A DNA stretch of 64,000 nt, taken from assembly GCF_026094475.1 (NCBI RefSeq), contig NZ_JAPELL010000001.1, forward strand, positions 1,884,326 through 1,948,325, given 5' to 3'. The notes below the pieces were generated by a model that was not told where the DNA came from, ran no database searches, and was given only the letters and a program-made list of their open reading frames with translations. The translations under genes were made by a program, and so were the position numbers. Positions 1 to 8,401 of this stretch are shown piece by piece (the stretch's first letter is position 1; the number at the start of each line of letters is the position of its first letter). The DNA is from Homoserinimonas sedimenticola. GTDB lineage: Bacteria > Actinomycetota > Actinomycetes > Actinomycetales > Microbacteriaceae.

Positions 1-1178
1 CGATCGCGGGCGAGCTCCGCCTGCCCTACATGCAGATCGCGCCCGGCCAGGACGGCGGCCCCGGCATGTACGTGCCGAACTTCGTGCGCCAGACCCTGTC
101 GCTCACGGTCACCGACCGGGATGCCCCGGCCCCCGCCATGGTGAGTGACGTGACCCCGCCACCGCCCGCGACCGAGGCAGACCCCTTCAAGCTGGGCCTC
201 ACCCTCTATTCGGCGAGTGCGGAGTTCCGCGCGGGATGGTTCGACTTCGACGGCCTGCTCGACCGGGTGGCCGAGCTCGGCATCGGCCCCGGCATCGAGA
301 TCGTGGCATCGCAGATGATCCCCTCCTACCCGAGGGTCAGCGACGACTTCGAGCGCACCTGGCGGGCGGCTTTCGACCGGCACGGCTTCGACGCGAGTTC
401 CTATGGAGCGAATCTCGACATGGGGCGCCGCCGTGATCGCGACATGACTCCCAACGAGGAGTTCGAGTTCAGCGAGCAGATGTTCCGCAGCGCCCACCGG
501 CTCGGGTTCCCGCTCGTGCGCATCCAGAGCGCCAAGCCCGCCCTGCTGACCCGCCTGCTGCCGATCGCGGAGGAGCTCGAGCTGCAGCTCGCCTACGAGA
601 TCCACGCCCCCCTCGGCCCCAACTCGCCCGAGATCATGAAGGTGCGCGAGCTCTACGACGAGCTCGACTCGCCCCTTCTCGGTTTCGTCGCCGACTTCTC
701 GTCGACCATGCACTCGATGTCGCCCACCCTACTGAGGGCCGTGCGGCGGGCCGGGCTCGACGACGAGGCGATCGTGCGGCTCCAGCAGATCTGGGCGACG
801 GATGCGCCCATGCGTGAGCGCCAGGAGGAGTTCATCGGCTACCTGAAGGGTCGAGACTTCGACCCGGGTCGTCTCGGCTCCTTCGCCCACCTCGCCTTCA
901 ACATGCACGGCCACGTCGATCCGCGCGAGTGGGGCGACATCATGCCGCAGATCAAGCACGTGCACGCCAAGTTCTACGACATCGACGAGTCGGGCCAGGA
1001 GCCGGCCATCGACTACCCCGAGCTCGTGCGCGTCTTCGTCGAGGGCGGCTACCGCGGCTACTGGTCAAGCGAGTGGGAGGGTCACGCCTTCGCAGAACTC
1101 GGCGAGGTCGACCCGCTACTGCTCGTGCGCAAGCAGCACGACCTGATTCGCACTTCCATGCGCGCCGTCACGGCATAG
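1..1178 (+). CDS. Beta-alpha fused C-glycoside deglycosidase (5' partial)
   Basis: The frame is open from the left edge to the TAG at 1176-1178, so the N terminus lies outside the window. The first codons match the C-terminal end of the small beta subunit at 9455-9853 (shared YMQIAPG). A Pro/Ala-rich linker (about 120-180) then runs straight into a TIM barrel very like the alpha subunit at 8402-9445 (shared NLDMGRR, YEIHAP, ADFSSTMHS, HVHAKF, SSEWEGHAF). Glu of YEIHAP, Asp of ADFSS, His of HVHAKF and Glu of SSEWEG are the likely metal ligands. CarBC/DgpBC-type enzymes cleave the C-C bond of 3-oxo-C-glycosides and are normally two polypeptides. No stop codon and no ribosome-binding site precede the ATG at 138, so I read this as a true fusion. 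The substrate is unknown. Confidence 0.75.
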   Translation, partial: IAGELRLPYMQIAPGQDGGPGMYVPNFVRQTLSLTVTDRDAPAPAMVSDVTPPPPATEADPFKLGLTLYSASAEFRAGWFDFDGLLDRVAELGIGPGIEIVASQMIPSYPRVSDDFERTWRAAFDRHGFDASSYGANLDMGRRRDRDMTPNEEFEFSEQMFRSAHRLGFPLVRIQSAKPALLTRLLPIAEELELQLAYEIHAPLGPNSPEIMKVRELYDELDSPLLGFVADFSSTMHSMSPTLLRAVRRAGLDDEAIVRLQQIWATDAPMRERQEEFIGYLKGRDFDPGRLGSFAHLAFNMHGHVDPREWGDIMPQIKHVHAKFYDIDESGQEPAIDYPELVRVFVEGGYRGYWSSEWEGHAFAELGEVDPLLLVRKQHDLIRTSMRAVTA

Positions 1179-1209
1179 CACTCCGGCTTATGTCGGATAT
1201 AGCAAAAAC

Positions 1210-1230
1210 TAATGTGTGAAAACGACACAT
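1210..1230. promoter_or_regulatory. Inverted-repeat operator candidate upstream of the ABC importer operon
   Basis: ATGTGT and ACACAT arms (1212-1217, 1225-1230) flank an AAAA-containing spacer in an AT-rich 126-bp intergenic stretch. The site aligns with the one at 6803-6823 as TnATGTnTnAAAnnGACA. A related half site TTATGTC lies at 1188-1194. The cognate regulator is unknown. Confidence 0.5.
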
Positions 1231-1304
1231 CTCTGCAAAGATGGAACACACCAGCTGCTCGCGACAGCGCGAACAGCATGACAACGTAGTCAGAAAGGCT
1301 GGCC

Positions 1305-2588
1305 ATGACACAGCACCGTCACACCGCACTCCGCAGGGGGGCGTTCATCGCGATCCCCGTGGCCGGGGCGCTCGTCCTCGCTGGATGCTCCGGCTCGGGT
1401 GACGAGGGCGACTCCGGGTCCACCGGCTTCTCCTTCACCTATGCAACCTCGAACAACCTTGAGAGCCCCTACGAGGCGCTCGCCAACGCCTACATGGAAG
1501 CGAACCCGGGCGTCGACATCGAGCTGAACCCCCAGCCGAACGACAACTACGACACGACGGTGCGCACGCAGCTTCAGGCCGGCAATGCGACCGACATCAT
1601 CCAGACGGTTCCGGGCGCGGGCCAGCCCCGTTCGGTCGTCGAGCTCGCCGAGGCGGGCTTCCTCGCCCCGCTCGGCGACGCATCCGCCGCCATCATCTCG
1701 GAGGGCACCGAGAACCTCTTCCAGGTCGACGGTGAGACCTACGGCCAGCCGGTCGACTTCACCGTGACGGGCATCGTCGCGAACCTCACGACGGCGCAGG
1801 ACGCCGGCGTCGACGAGTTCCCCGACGACTTCAACGCCTTCCTCGACGCATGCGCGGATGTCGCCGCCTCCGGCAAGTCGATGGTCGCCCTCGCGGGTGC
1901 CGCCGCCCCCAACACGGGCCTCATGGCGATGTCGATCTCCGCGACGCGCGTCTACGCCGAGACTCCCGACTGGAACGAGCAGCGTGCCGCCGGCGACACG
2001 ACCTTCGCCGAGTCGGAGGGCTGGCAGGACACCCTGCAGACCGTGATCGACATGCACGAGGCGGGCTGCTTCCAGCCGGGCGCCGAGGGTGGCGGCTTCG
2101 ACGCCATCACAAACGGCCTCGCGGGCGGCACCTCGATCGCCGCGTTCGCTCCCGGCGGCTCGGCCGTCGAGATCGCGCAGGCGGCTCCCGAGGGCGTGCA
2201 GTTCATGATCGAGCCCTTCCCGGCCGACAACAGTGACGCCTTCATCCTCGCGAGCTCCAACTACTCGCTCTCGATCACGGAAGGCTCCGAGAACCAGGAG
2301 GCCGCTCAGGACTTCCTCGACTGGGTTGCGGGTGCCGAGGGCGCCCAGATCTTCGCGGATGCCTCGGGGCAGCTGCCCGTGAAGGGCTACGAAGAGCTTG
2401 AGCTCGAGGGCACGGTCTACGAGTCCTCCGCCGAGCTGCTCACGAGCGGCGCCTACGCCCCCCTGCCCAACACCATCTGGCCGAACGCGAGCGTCTACGA
2501 CGCTCTCGCCTCCGGCGTGCAGGGACTCCTGACGGGGCAGAACACGATCGATGACGTGCTCTCCGCCATGGATGCGGCCTGGGGCTGA
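1305..2588 (+). CDS. ABC importer solute-binding lipoprotein (family 1, CUT1)
   Basis: Extracellular sugar-binding protein of 427 residues. The N terminus has Arg residues, a hydrophobic stretch and the lipobox LAGC with Cys28 as the lipid-modified residue; a polar Gly/Ser/Asp linker follows. The rest reads like family 1 binding proteins, including an early Asn-Asp-Asn-Tyr region and a late IEPFPADNSD segment. The start has an AAAGG ribosome-binding site at about 1292. It is the first gene of a run with two permeases, an isomerase and a flavin oxidase (1305-6793), so it probably captures the glycoside or sugar that the locus degrades. The ligand cannot be read from sequence. Confidence 0.9.
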   Translation: MTQHRHTALRRGAFIAIPVAGALVLAGCSGSGDEGDSGSTGFSFTYATSNNLESPYEALANAYMEANPGVDIELNPQPNDNYDTTVRTQLQAGNATDIIQTVPGAGQPRSVVELAEAGFLAPLGDASAAIISEGTENLFQVDGETYGQPVDFTVTGIVANLTTAQDAGVDEFPDDFNAFLDACADVAASGKSMVALAGAAAPNTGLMAMSISATRVYAETPDWNEQRAAGDTTFAESEGWQDTLQTVIDMHEAGCFQPGAEGGGFDAITNGLAGGTSIAAFAPGGSAVEIAQAAPEGVQFMIEPFPADNSDAFILASSNYSLSITEGSENQEAAQDFLDWVAGAEGAQIFADASGQLPVKGYEELELEGTVYESSAELLTSGAYAPLPNTIWPNASVYDALASGVQGLLTGQNTIDDVLSAMDAAWG

Positions 2589-2597
2589 TCGCCATGA

Positions 2598-2632
2598 GGA
2601 CTGCCCGGGGCGAACACAGCCCCGGGCAGTCC
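2598..2632 (+). terminator. Intercistronic hairpin after the binding protein
   Basis: A perfect 14-bp stem (core GACTGCCCGGGGC) with a 7-base loop lies between the binding-protein and permease genes, without a T tract. Such hairpins commonly stabilise the upstream message or attenuate readthrough, giving more binding protein than permease. Confidence 0.75.
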
Positions 2633-2662
2633 GCCTGACTTATAGATGACGAAGAGGACATC

Positions 2663-3616
2663 ATGACGCAGACGCCCACCTCCGCGACCCGAGCGGTCGT
2701 GCTCCCGGAGCCGACCGGTCGCCGCGCCCGCCGCCCGCGCAAGCGCCCCCAGGGCATGCTCGCCTTCGGCCACTGGTGGTGGGCCCTTCCGGGCATCCTG
2801 CTGGTCCTCGGCATCCACTACGCCTCGACCGCCGTCGGCGGCTTCTTCGCCTTCACTGACTGGACGGGCCTCGGCGCCTTTCAACTCATCGGCCTCGACA
2901 ACTTCGTCGAGATCTTCAGCGACCCGACCAAGATCGGCGCCGTCGGCAACACGCTCTTCCTCGCGATCGCCTCCGTCATCATCACGAATGTCGCGGGCCT
3001 CGGCATCGCTGTCGGGCTCAACCGCGGGCTCAAGTCCCGCTACGTGCTTCGCACCCTCTTCTTCATGCCCGTCGTGCTGAGCCCCCTCGCGGTCTCCTAC
3101 ATCTGGAAGTTCATCTTCGACTACAACGGGCCCTTCAACGGCTTCCTCGGGATGATCGGCCTCGAGGAGGCCATCCGGCCCTGGCTCGCGGACCCCGAGT
3201 GGGCGATCTGGATCGTGCTCGTCGTGATCTCCTGGCAGAACACGGGCTTCGCAATGGTCATCTACATGGCCGGCCTCGCCGCAGTGCCCGTCGAGATCGA
3301 GGAGGCCGCCGCGATCGACGGCGCCAACCTCTGGCAGCGCTTCTGGCATGTGACCCTCCCCTCCATTCGCCCGGCCGTCGCCATCGCGACCACCCTCGGG
3401 CTCGTCAATGGGCTGCGCATCTTCGACCAGATCATGGCCCTCACGGGCGGTGGGCCTGCGGGGGCGACCGAGACCCTCGCGACCGAGGTCTACAAGGAGT
3501 CCTTCGCGCTCGGCAACTTCGGCTACGGCGCGGCCCTCGCCCTCATCCTCACCCTGATCATCCTCGTCTTCGCTGTCATCCAGCAGCGACTGACGGGCGA
3601 GCGCCGGGAGGCGTAG
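2663..3616 (+). CDS. ABC importer permease, MalF-like
   Basis: Inner-membrane permease of 317 residues with about six hydrophobic segments and the cytoplasmic EAA loop EEAAAIDGANLWQRF at about residue 213, which contacts the ATPase. A basic, Arg-rich N-terminal tail precedes the first membrane segment. The ATG has a GAAGAGG ribosome-binding site. It pairs with the next permease 2 bp downstream. No ATP-binding subunit is encoded nearby, so a shared MsiK/MalK-type ATPase elsewhere is expected. Confidence 0.93.
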   Translation: MTQTPTSATRAVVLPEPTGRRARRPRKRPQGMLAFGHWWWALPGILLVLGIHYASTAVGGFFAFTDWTGLGAFQLIGLDNFVEIFSDPTKIGAVGNTLFLAIASVIITNVAGLGIAVGLNRGLKSRYVLRTLFFMPVVLSPLAVSYIWKFIFDYNGPFNGFLGMIGLEEAIRPWLADPEWAIWIVLVVISWQNTGFAMVIYMAGLAAVPVEIEEAAAIDGANLWQRFWHVTLPSIRPAVAIATTLGLVNGLRIFDQIMALTGGGPAGATETLATEVYKESFALGNFGYGAALALILTLIILVFAVIQQRLTGERREA

Positions 3617-3618
3617 AC

Positions 3619-4455
3619 ATGTTCCGTTACACGAAGCTCACGGCTCTGCGAGAGGTCGGATTCTGGGCCCTCGCGCTCGTCTTCCTGCTCCCCTTCTACT
3701 TCTTGCTCATGACCTCGCTCAAGAGTGATCAGGAGGTCTTCACGACGTCGGCGGCGGCCCCGCCCTCCTCGCTCGACTTCGGCAACTTCGTCGAGGTGCT
3801 CAGCGCCCGCGGCAACTCCAACGTGCTCTGGGGTCTTTTCAACAGCGTCATCATCACAGCGGGCAGCATCGCGGTGCTCGTGCTGCTCGGCTCGCTGACG
3901 GGCTACGTGATCGCCCGCAGCACCTCGCGGTGGAGCACGACCATGTACTACCTGTTCCTCGTCGCAATCGTGCTGCCGACCCAGCTCGGCACGGTGCCGC
4001 TCTACATCGGCGCGCGCACGCTCGGCCTGACGGGCTCGGTGTGGGGCATGATCATCCTCTACGGCGGGATGCTGCTGCCCCTGGCGATCTTCCTCTACGC
4101 CGGGTTCTTCCGGGGTCTCGGCACGGAATATGAGGAGGCGGCGGCGATCGACGGGGCGAGCCGCACGCAGATCTTCTTCCGCGTCGTGCTGCCGCTCATG
4201 TCGCCCGCCACCGGAACCGTCGCGATCCTCGCGGGCCTCATCGTGTGGAACGACTTCTTCACCTCGCTGATCTTCCTCGGCGGCTCCGACAACCAGACGC
4301 TGCCCGTGACGATGTACTACTACATCGGATCGCTCGTCTCGTCGTGGAACAAGATCTTCGCGATCGTGATCGTCTCCATGATCCCCATCCTCGCGTTCTA
4401 CCTCTTCGCCCAGAAGAAGTTCATCCAGGGCTTCGCCGGCGGACTCAAGGGCTGA
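3619..4455 (+). CDS. ABC importer permease, MalG-like
   Basis: Second permease of the sugar importer, 278 residues. It starts at the ATG at 3619, 2 bp after the previous stop and behind a GGGAGG ribosome-binding site; longer upstream frames are antisense or overlapping noise. It has a first membrane segment at about residues 14-31, the early motif TSLKSDQEVF typical of MalG-type permeases, and the EAA loop EEAAAIDGASRTQIFF at about residue 170. It forms the heterodimeric channel with the gene before it. Confidence 0.93.
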   Translation: MFRYTKLTALREVGFWALALVFLLPFYFLLMTSLKSDQEVFTTSAAAPPSSLDFGNFVEVLSARGNSNVLWGLFNSVIITAGSIAVLVLLGSLTGYVIARSTSRWSTTMYYLFLVAIVLPTQLGTVPLYIGARTLGLTGSVWGMIILYGGMLLPLAIFLYAGFFRGLGTEYEEAAAIDGASRTQIFFRVVLPLMSPATGTVAILAGLIVWNDFFTSLIFLGGSDNQTLPVTMYYYIGSLVSSWNKIFAIVIVSMIPILAFYLFAQKKFIQGFAGGLKG

Positions 4456-4490
4456 GCCCTCCACCCGGCGGCCTCAGAAAGGGACCACCC

Positions 4491-5285
4491 ATGTACCAGC
4501 TCGCACCCAACATCGAACTGCTCTTCACGGAGGCGGGGGACTACCACGACCGTGTGCGTGCGGCCGCGGCATCCGGTTTTGACGCCGTCGAGATGTGGGG
4601 GCCGACGGGCGTCGACGCGCCCGCGAAGCCCAAGGACATTCCCGCCCTCAAGGCGGCCCTCGAGGAGTCGGGCGTGCAGCTGACGGCACAGCTCTCCGAG
4701 CCGCGCACGCAGTTCATGATCCCGCCCAAGGACCACTCGGAGTTCTACCGCAAGCTCGACGAGGGCGTGGAGATCGCGCATGAACTCGGCTGCCCCCGCA
4801 TCGTCGTCGGCAGCGGCACGGGCTTCGGCGGCAGCAAGCGGCAGACCCAGCTTGACGAGCTCATCGAGATCTACCGCAAGGCCATCGCCCAGATCGAGGG
4901 CTCTGGCATCACGCTCGCGCTCGAACCCGTCAACATCCGCGTCGACCACCCCGGCGCCCTGCTCGACCGCACGAGCGAGGCCGTCTACGTGGCGCGCGGT
5001 GTCGACGACGCGCACTTCGGCGTGCTCTACGACCTCTACCACTCCACGGTCGAGGGCGAGGATGTCGCGGCAGAGCTTGAGAACGCGGGCGACCTGATCA
5101 AGTACGTGCAGCTGGCGGATGCCCCGGGCCGCGGTGAGCCCGGATCCGGCTCCATCGACTGGCCGGCCCGCCTGGGGGACCTTCGCGTCTCCGGCTACGA
5201 CGGCCCCATCGGCCTCGAGTACTATCCGACGACGGAGTCGGCGGCGTCTGTGCGACGCATCGTCGAACTGGCGGCGTCGGCATGA
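4491..5285 (+). CDS. Hydroxypyruvate isomerase-like sugar isomerase/epimerase
   Basis: TIM-barrel protein of 264 residues of the AP-endonuclease-2/xylose-isomerase-like superfamily. The block LALEPVNI (metal-binding Glu), YDLYHST (Asp/His) and the late LADAPGRGEPGSG resemble the hydroxypyruvate isomerase/3-keto-hexose epimerase branch. The start is the ATG at 4491 behind AGAAAGGG. It overlaps the next gene, a flavin oxidase, by 4 bp (ATGA), so the two are translationally coupled. A role in isomerising the oxidised or released sugar fits the locus, but the substrate is inferred. Confidence 0.8.
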   Translation: MYQLAPNIELLFTEAGDYHDRVRAAAASGFDAVEMWGPTGVDAPAKPKDIPALKAALEESGVQLTAQLSEPRTQFMIPPKDHSEFYRKLDEGVEIAHELGCPRIVVGSGTGFGGSKRQTQLDELIEIYRKAIAQIEGSGITLALEPVNIRVDHPGALLDRTSEAVYVARGVDDAHFGVLYDLYHSTVEGEDVAAELENAGDLIKYVQLADAPGRGEPGSGSIDWPARLGDLRVSGYDGPIGLEYYPTTESAASVRRIVELAASA

Positions 5286-6793
5286 CGCGCTACCCCGAGT
5301 CGGTCGATGTCGCCATCGTGGGCAGCGGGCCGGCCGGTTCCGCCTACGCACGCGTGTTGAGCGAGCGGGCTCCGGATGCCACGGTCGCGATGTTCGAGGT
5401 CGGCCCCACCGTTTCGCAGCCGCCCGGCGCCCACGTCAAGAACATTCCAGACCCCGAGGAGCGCTCGCGCGCGCAGACGCTCTCCGAGGGCCCGGGCGCG
5501 GGCGCCGAGACCGTCAAGGATCCCGGCGCCGTCAAGGCGGGGCAGCGCCGCGCGCGTCCCGGCACCTTCCTGCTCGATCGGGGATACCAGGTCGAGGGGG
5601 AGGACGGCCTGCCCGTGGCCGCCATGTCGAGCAACGTGGGAGGCATGTCCGCGCACTGGACGGGTGCGTGCCCGCGACCGGGCGGCAGCGAGCGCATCGG
5701 CTTCCTCGACGACCTCGACGAGATGCTCGGTGAGGCGGAGCGACTGCTCGGCGTGACATCCGATGCCTTCGAGGCATCCCCCTACGCGGCACTCGTCCGG
5801 GAGCGTCTCAGCGCAGCCGTCGACGAGGGCCGAGTCGCCGAGTCGCGCGTGCAGCCCATGCCGCTCGCGGTGCATCGCCGCCCCGACGGCAACCTCGTCT
5901 GGTCAGGCTCGGATGTCGTGCTGGGCGAGGTGACGCGCGCGAATCCCAACTTCTCCCTGCATGACGAGTCCCTCGTGACGCGCGTGCTCGTGGAGGAGGG
6001 GCGCGCGGCGGGTGTCGAGGTCAAGGACCTCCGCACGGGCGAGACCGCCACCGTGCGGGCCCGCTTCGTCGTCGTCGCGGCCGATGCACTGCGCACACCG
6101 CAGGTGCTCTGGGCATCGGGCATCCGCCCCGCCGCCCTCGGACGCTACCTCAACGACCAGGCGCAGATCGTGTTCGCGTCGCGCATCCGCGACGCGGTCG
6201 ATGGCGACGCAGACCGTCACGCCGGCACCGGGGTGAGTGAGCAGAGCGGCGTCAGCTGGGTGCCGTTCACGGATGAGATGCCCTTCCACGGCCAGATCAT
6301 GCAGCTGGATGCCTCGCCCGTGCCCATCGCGGAGGATGACCCCGTTGTACCGGGGTCGATCGTGGGCCTCGGCCTGTTCTGCGCGAAGGACCTACAGGCA
6401 TCCGATCGCGTCGAATTCTCGGAGTCGGAGCGCGACTCCTACGGCATGCCCGCCATGACGATCCACTACACGCTGACGGAGCACGACCGCGCCGTCATCG
6501 AGCGCGCGCGGCAGGAGATCGTGCGCCTCGGCGCCGCGGTCGGCGAGCCGCTCGACCCGCAGCCCTTCACGATGCCGCTCGGCTCCTCGCTGCACTATCA
6601 GGGCACCGTGCGGATGGGGCAGAGCGACGACGGCACGAGCGTCTGCAGCCCCGACAGCGAGGTCTGGGGTGCACCCGGCGTCTTCGTCGCGGGCAATGGC
6701 GTGATCCCCACGCCCACGGCGTGCAACCCGACGCTCACGGCCGTCGCGCTGTCGGTTCGGGGAGCGCGCAGGATCGTCGAGCAACTGGGCTAA
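5282..6793 (+). CDS. GMC-type FAD oxidoreductase, pyranose/C-glycoside 3-oxidase-like
   Basis: Flavoprotein of 503 residues. The ADP-binding Rossmann motif GSGPAGSAYA lies at residues 14-23. The C-terminal catalytic pair typical of pyranose oxidases is present: His438 in SLHYQGTVRMG and Asn482 in ACNPTLTA. It lacks any signal peptide, so it is cytoplasmic. Relatives of this family include CarA, which oxidises the sugar C3 of C-glycosides so that the alpha/beta deglycosidase can cleave the C-C bond. The neighbouring deglycosidase genes make that role more likely than free-sugar oxidation. It is a paralogue of 17107-18678. Confidence 0.82.
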   Translation: MTRYPESVDVAIVGSGPAGSAYARVLSERAPDATVAMFEVGPTVSQPPGAHVKNIPDPEERSRAQTLSEGPGAGAETVKDPGAVKAGQRRARPGTFLLDRGYQVEGEDGLPVAAMSSNVGGMSAHWTGACPRPGGSERIGFLDDLDEMLGEAERLLGVTSDAFEASPYAALVRERLSAAVDEGRVAESRVQPMPLAVHRRPDGNLVWSGSDVVLGEVTRANPNFSLHDESLVTRVLVEEGRAAGVEVKDLRTGETATVRARFVVVAADALRTPQVLWASGIRPAALGRYLNDQAQIVFASRIRDAVDGDADRHAGTGVSEQSGVSWVPFTDEMPFHGQIMQLDASPVPIAEDDPVVPGSIVGLGLFCAKDLQASDRVEFSESERDSYGMPAMTIHYTLTEHDRAVIERARQEIVRLGAAVGEPLDPQPFTMPLGSSLHYQGTVRMGQSDDGTSVCSPDSEVWGAPGVFVAGNGVIPTPTACNPTLTAVALSVRGARRIVEQLG

Positions 6794-6802
6794 ACCGTTT
6801 GC

Positions 6803-6823
6803 TTATGTCTAAAAGTGACATTA
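6803..6823. promoter_or_regulatory. Palindromic operator candidate upstream of the deglycosidase operon
   Basis: TTATGTC-N7-GACATTA, symmetrical at all but one outer pair, lies in the short gap after the flavin oxidase stop. It aligns with the site at 1210-1230. Its position suggests that the 6887-12048 operon has its own regulated promoter. Confidence 0.55.
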
Positions 6824-6886
6824 GACTGTAAAAACCATGAAGAAGTGGTCGGGGTGGATGCCTCGACTCCTGACAAGGAGGACAGC

Positions 6887-7282
6887 GTGATCTCCGATCG
6901 CATCATCGAGCAGGGAACGCTCACGACCGACGGGAGCAGGGCATCCGTCGAGGTGCGCCTGCCCTGGTACCGGGCCCTGCCGGGCTCCTGCATCGGGCAG
7001 GCACAGCTCACGATCGACGGCGTCGAGGCGCCCGTCGACTCGCTGCGCTGGCGGATGAACGGCCGCGAGTTCACCTTCGCCGAACTCTCGAGCAACACCG
7101 AGGAATGGTGGTTCCCCACTGACTCCGCCGTGCTGTCGGGCGACCTCGCGATCGACGGGGACGCGGAGCACGAGGTGCGTGTCGACCTCACCGTCTACAT
7201 CCCCTACATCATCATCGGGGACGGCGAGACGCTGCACATTGAAGAGAACAGCACCAAGACCATGAAGGCGGTGGCAGCATGA
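6887..7282 (+). CDS. C-deglycosidase beta subunit (DUF6379-like)
   Basis: Small beta-rich protein of 131 residues, 132 codons from a GTG start at 6887 that sits 5 bases after a strong AAGGAGG (6875-6881). A frame-matched ATG at 6815 would overlap the operator and has no ribosome-binding site. It shares VRLPWYRALPGS with VQLPWYRSLWLS of the beta protein at 9455. In characterised CarBC/DgpBC enzymes the beta chain packs against the TIM-barrel alpha chain and shapes the active site. It overlaps the next alpha gene by 4 bp, so the two are probably made as a matched pair. Confidence 0.75.
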   Translation: MISDRIIEQGTLTTDGSRASVEVRLPWYRALPGSCIGQAQLTIDGVEAPVDSLRWRMNGREFTFAELSSNTEEWWFPTDSAVLSGDLAIDGDAEHEVRVDLTVYIPYIIIGDGETLHIEENSTKTMKAVAA

Positions 7283-8385
7283 CCGCGTCCGAACTCGGCA
7301 CCCCCATCCAGGGCGTCACCCTCTACAGCTTCACCCGCGCCTTCCACGGCCGCGAATACGACCTCGAGGGGCTCATTCGCAAGGTCGCGGCCGAGGGCTA
7401 CGGGCCCGGCCTCGAGATCATCGGCTTCTCGAGCTTCCGCGGCTTCCCCGCCATCGACGATCGCTTCGCGGGCGAGTTCCGCGATCTCGTCGAGGAGCAG
7501 GGCCTCGTGACCACCTCGCTCGCGATCAACGCCGACATCGGCATCCACCGCGACCGCCTGCTCGACCAGGACGAGCTTGTCGCCTACATGACGCGCCAGA
7601 TCGAGGCGGCGGCAAAGCTTGGCTTCCCCATCGCCCGCGTGCAGATCTCGATCACGCCGGACTCGATGGAGCGCCTCGCCCCCATCGCCGAGAAGCACGG
7701 CGTGACTTTGGCGCTCGAGGTGCACGCCGACCAGTACGCATCGCACCCGCGCATCCTCGCCCTCCGCGACCGCTACGAGAAGGTCGGCTCGCCCTACCTC
7801 GGTTTCACCGCCGACTGGGGCGCCACCGTCTCCGGCTTCGCCCCCTCGGCGCTCGAGGCATACCGCCGCCGCGGCGCCAGCGAGGAGCTCCTCGCCAAGG
7901 TCGTCGAGCTGTGGGATCGCTACTACGAGCAGGGCCCGCCCGCCGACCAGGCCGAGCACGGACAACGCTTCGGCTCCTTCATCGGGCTCGCCGCCCAGCA
8001 TGGGCGCTCCGACCTCGGCATCGACTTCGGCATCAACGGCACGGGGCTCTTCGGTCCCGCCCGCGTCGACGACTGGCTCGAGATCATGCCGTGGATCCGT
8101 CACGTGCACGGCAAGTTCTTCGGCATCGACGAGAACGGCGAGGAGCCGTCCGTGCCCGTGCGCGACCTCATCCGCCTCCTCGTGGAGAACGGCTACTCCG
8201 GTGCCGTCTCGAGCGAATACGAGGGATGGCACTGGAACAACTGGCAGGACGCCTTCGAGATCGTCCGCGCCGAGCAGGCCGTGCAGCGCTCCGCTGCCGA
8301 GAACGCCGGTTCGCGCATGATCACGGATGCCGCGGAGGCCCGCTCCGCGCTCGCCGCCCACCTCGCACAGCCCGTAACCCGCTGA
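7279..8385 (+). CDS. C-deglycosidase alpha subunit-like TIM barrel (divergent paralogue)
   Basis: TIM-barrel protein of 368 residues with the same order of putative metal ligands as the other two alpha chains: Glu in LEVHAD, Asp in ADWGAT, His in HVHGKF and Glu in SSEYEG. The substrate-facing blocks differ: NADIGIHRDR replaces NLDMGRR.DRDMTP, and ADWGATVSG replaces ADFSSTMHS. It is translationally coupled to the beta gene before it. It probably acts on a different C-glycoside, or on a different step, from its close neighbours. Confidence 0.75.
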   Translation: MTASELGTPIQGVTLYSFTRAFHGREYDLEGLIRKVAAEGYGPGLEIIGFSSFRGFPAIDDRFAGEFRDLVEEQGLVTTSLAINADIGIHRDRLLDQDELVAYMTRQIEAAAKLGFPIARVQISITPDSMERLAPIAEKHGVTLALEVHADQYASHPRILALRDRYEKVGSPYLGFTADWGATVSGFAPSALEAYRRRGASEELLAKVVELWDRYYEQGPPADQAEHGQRFGSFIGLAAQHGRSDLGIDFGINGTGLFGPARVDDWLEIMPWIRHVHGKFFGIDENGEEPSVPVRDLIRLLVENGYSGAVSSEYEGWHWNNWQDAFEIVRAEQAVQRSAAENAGSRMITDAAEARSALAAHLAQPVTR

Positions 8386-8401
8386 ACTGCAAGGAAGACC
8401 A

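Noticed and set aside
3199-3618. Extension of the MalG-like frame into the upstream permease
   Set aside because: The extension is out of frame with the real permease and Arg/His-rich; the ATG at 3619 has a ribosome-binding site.
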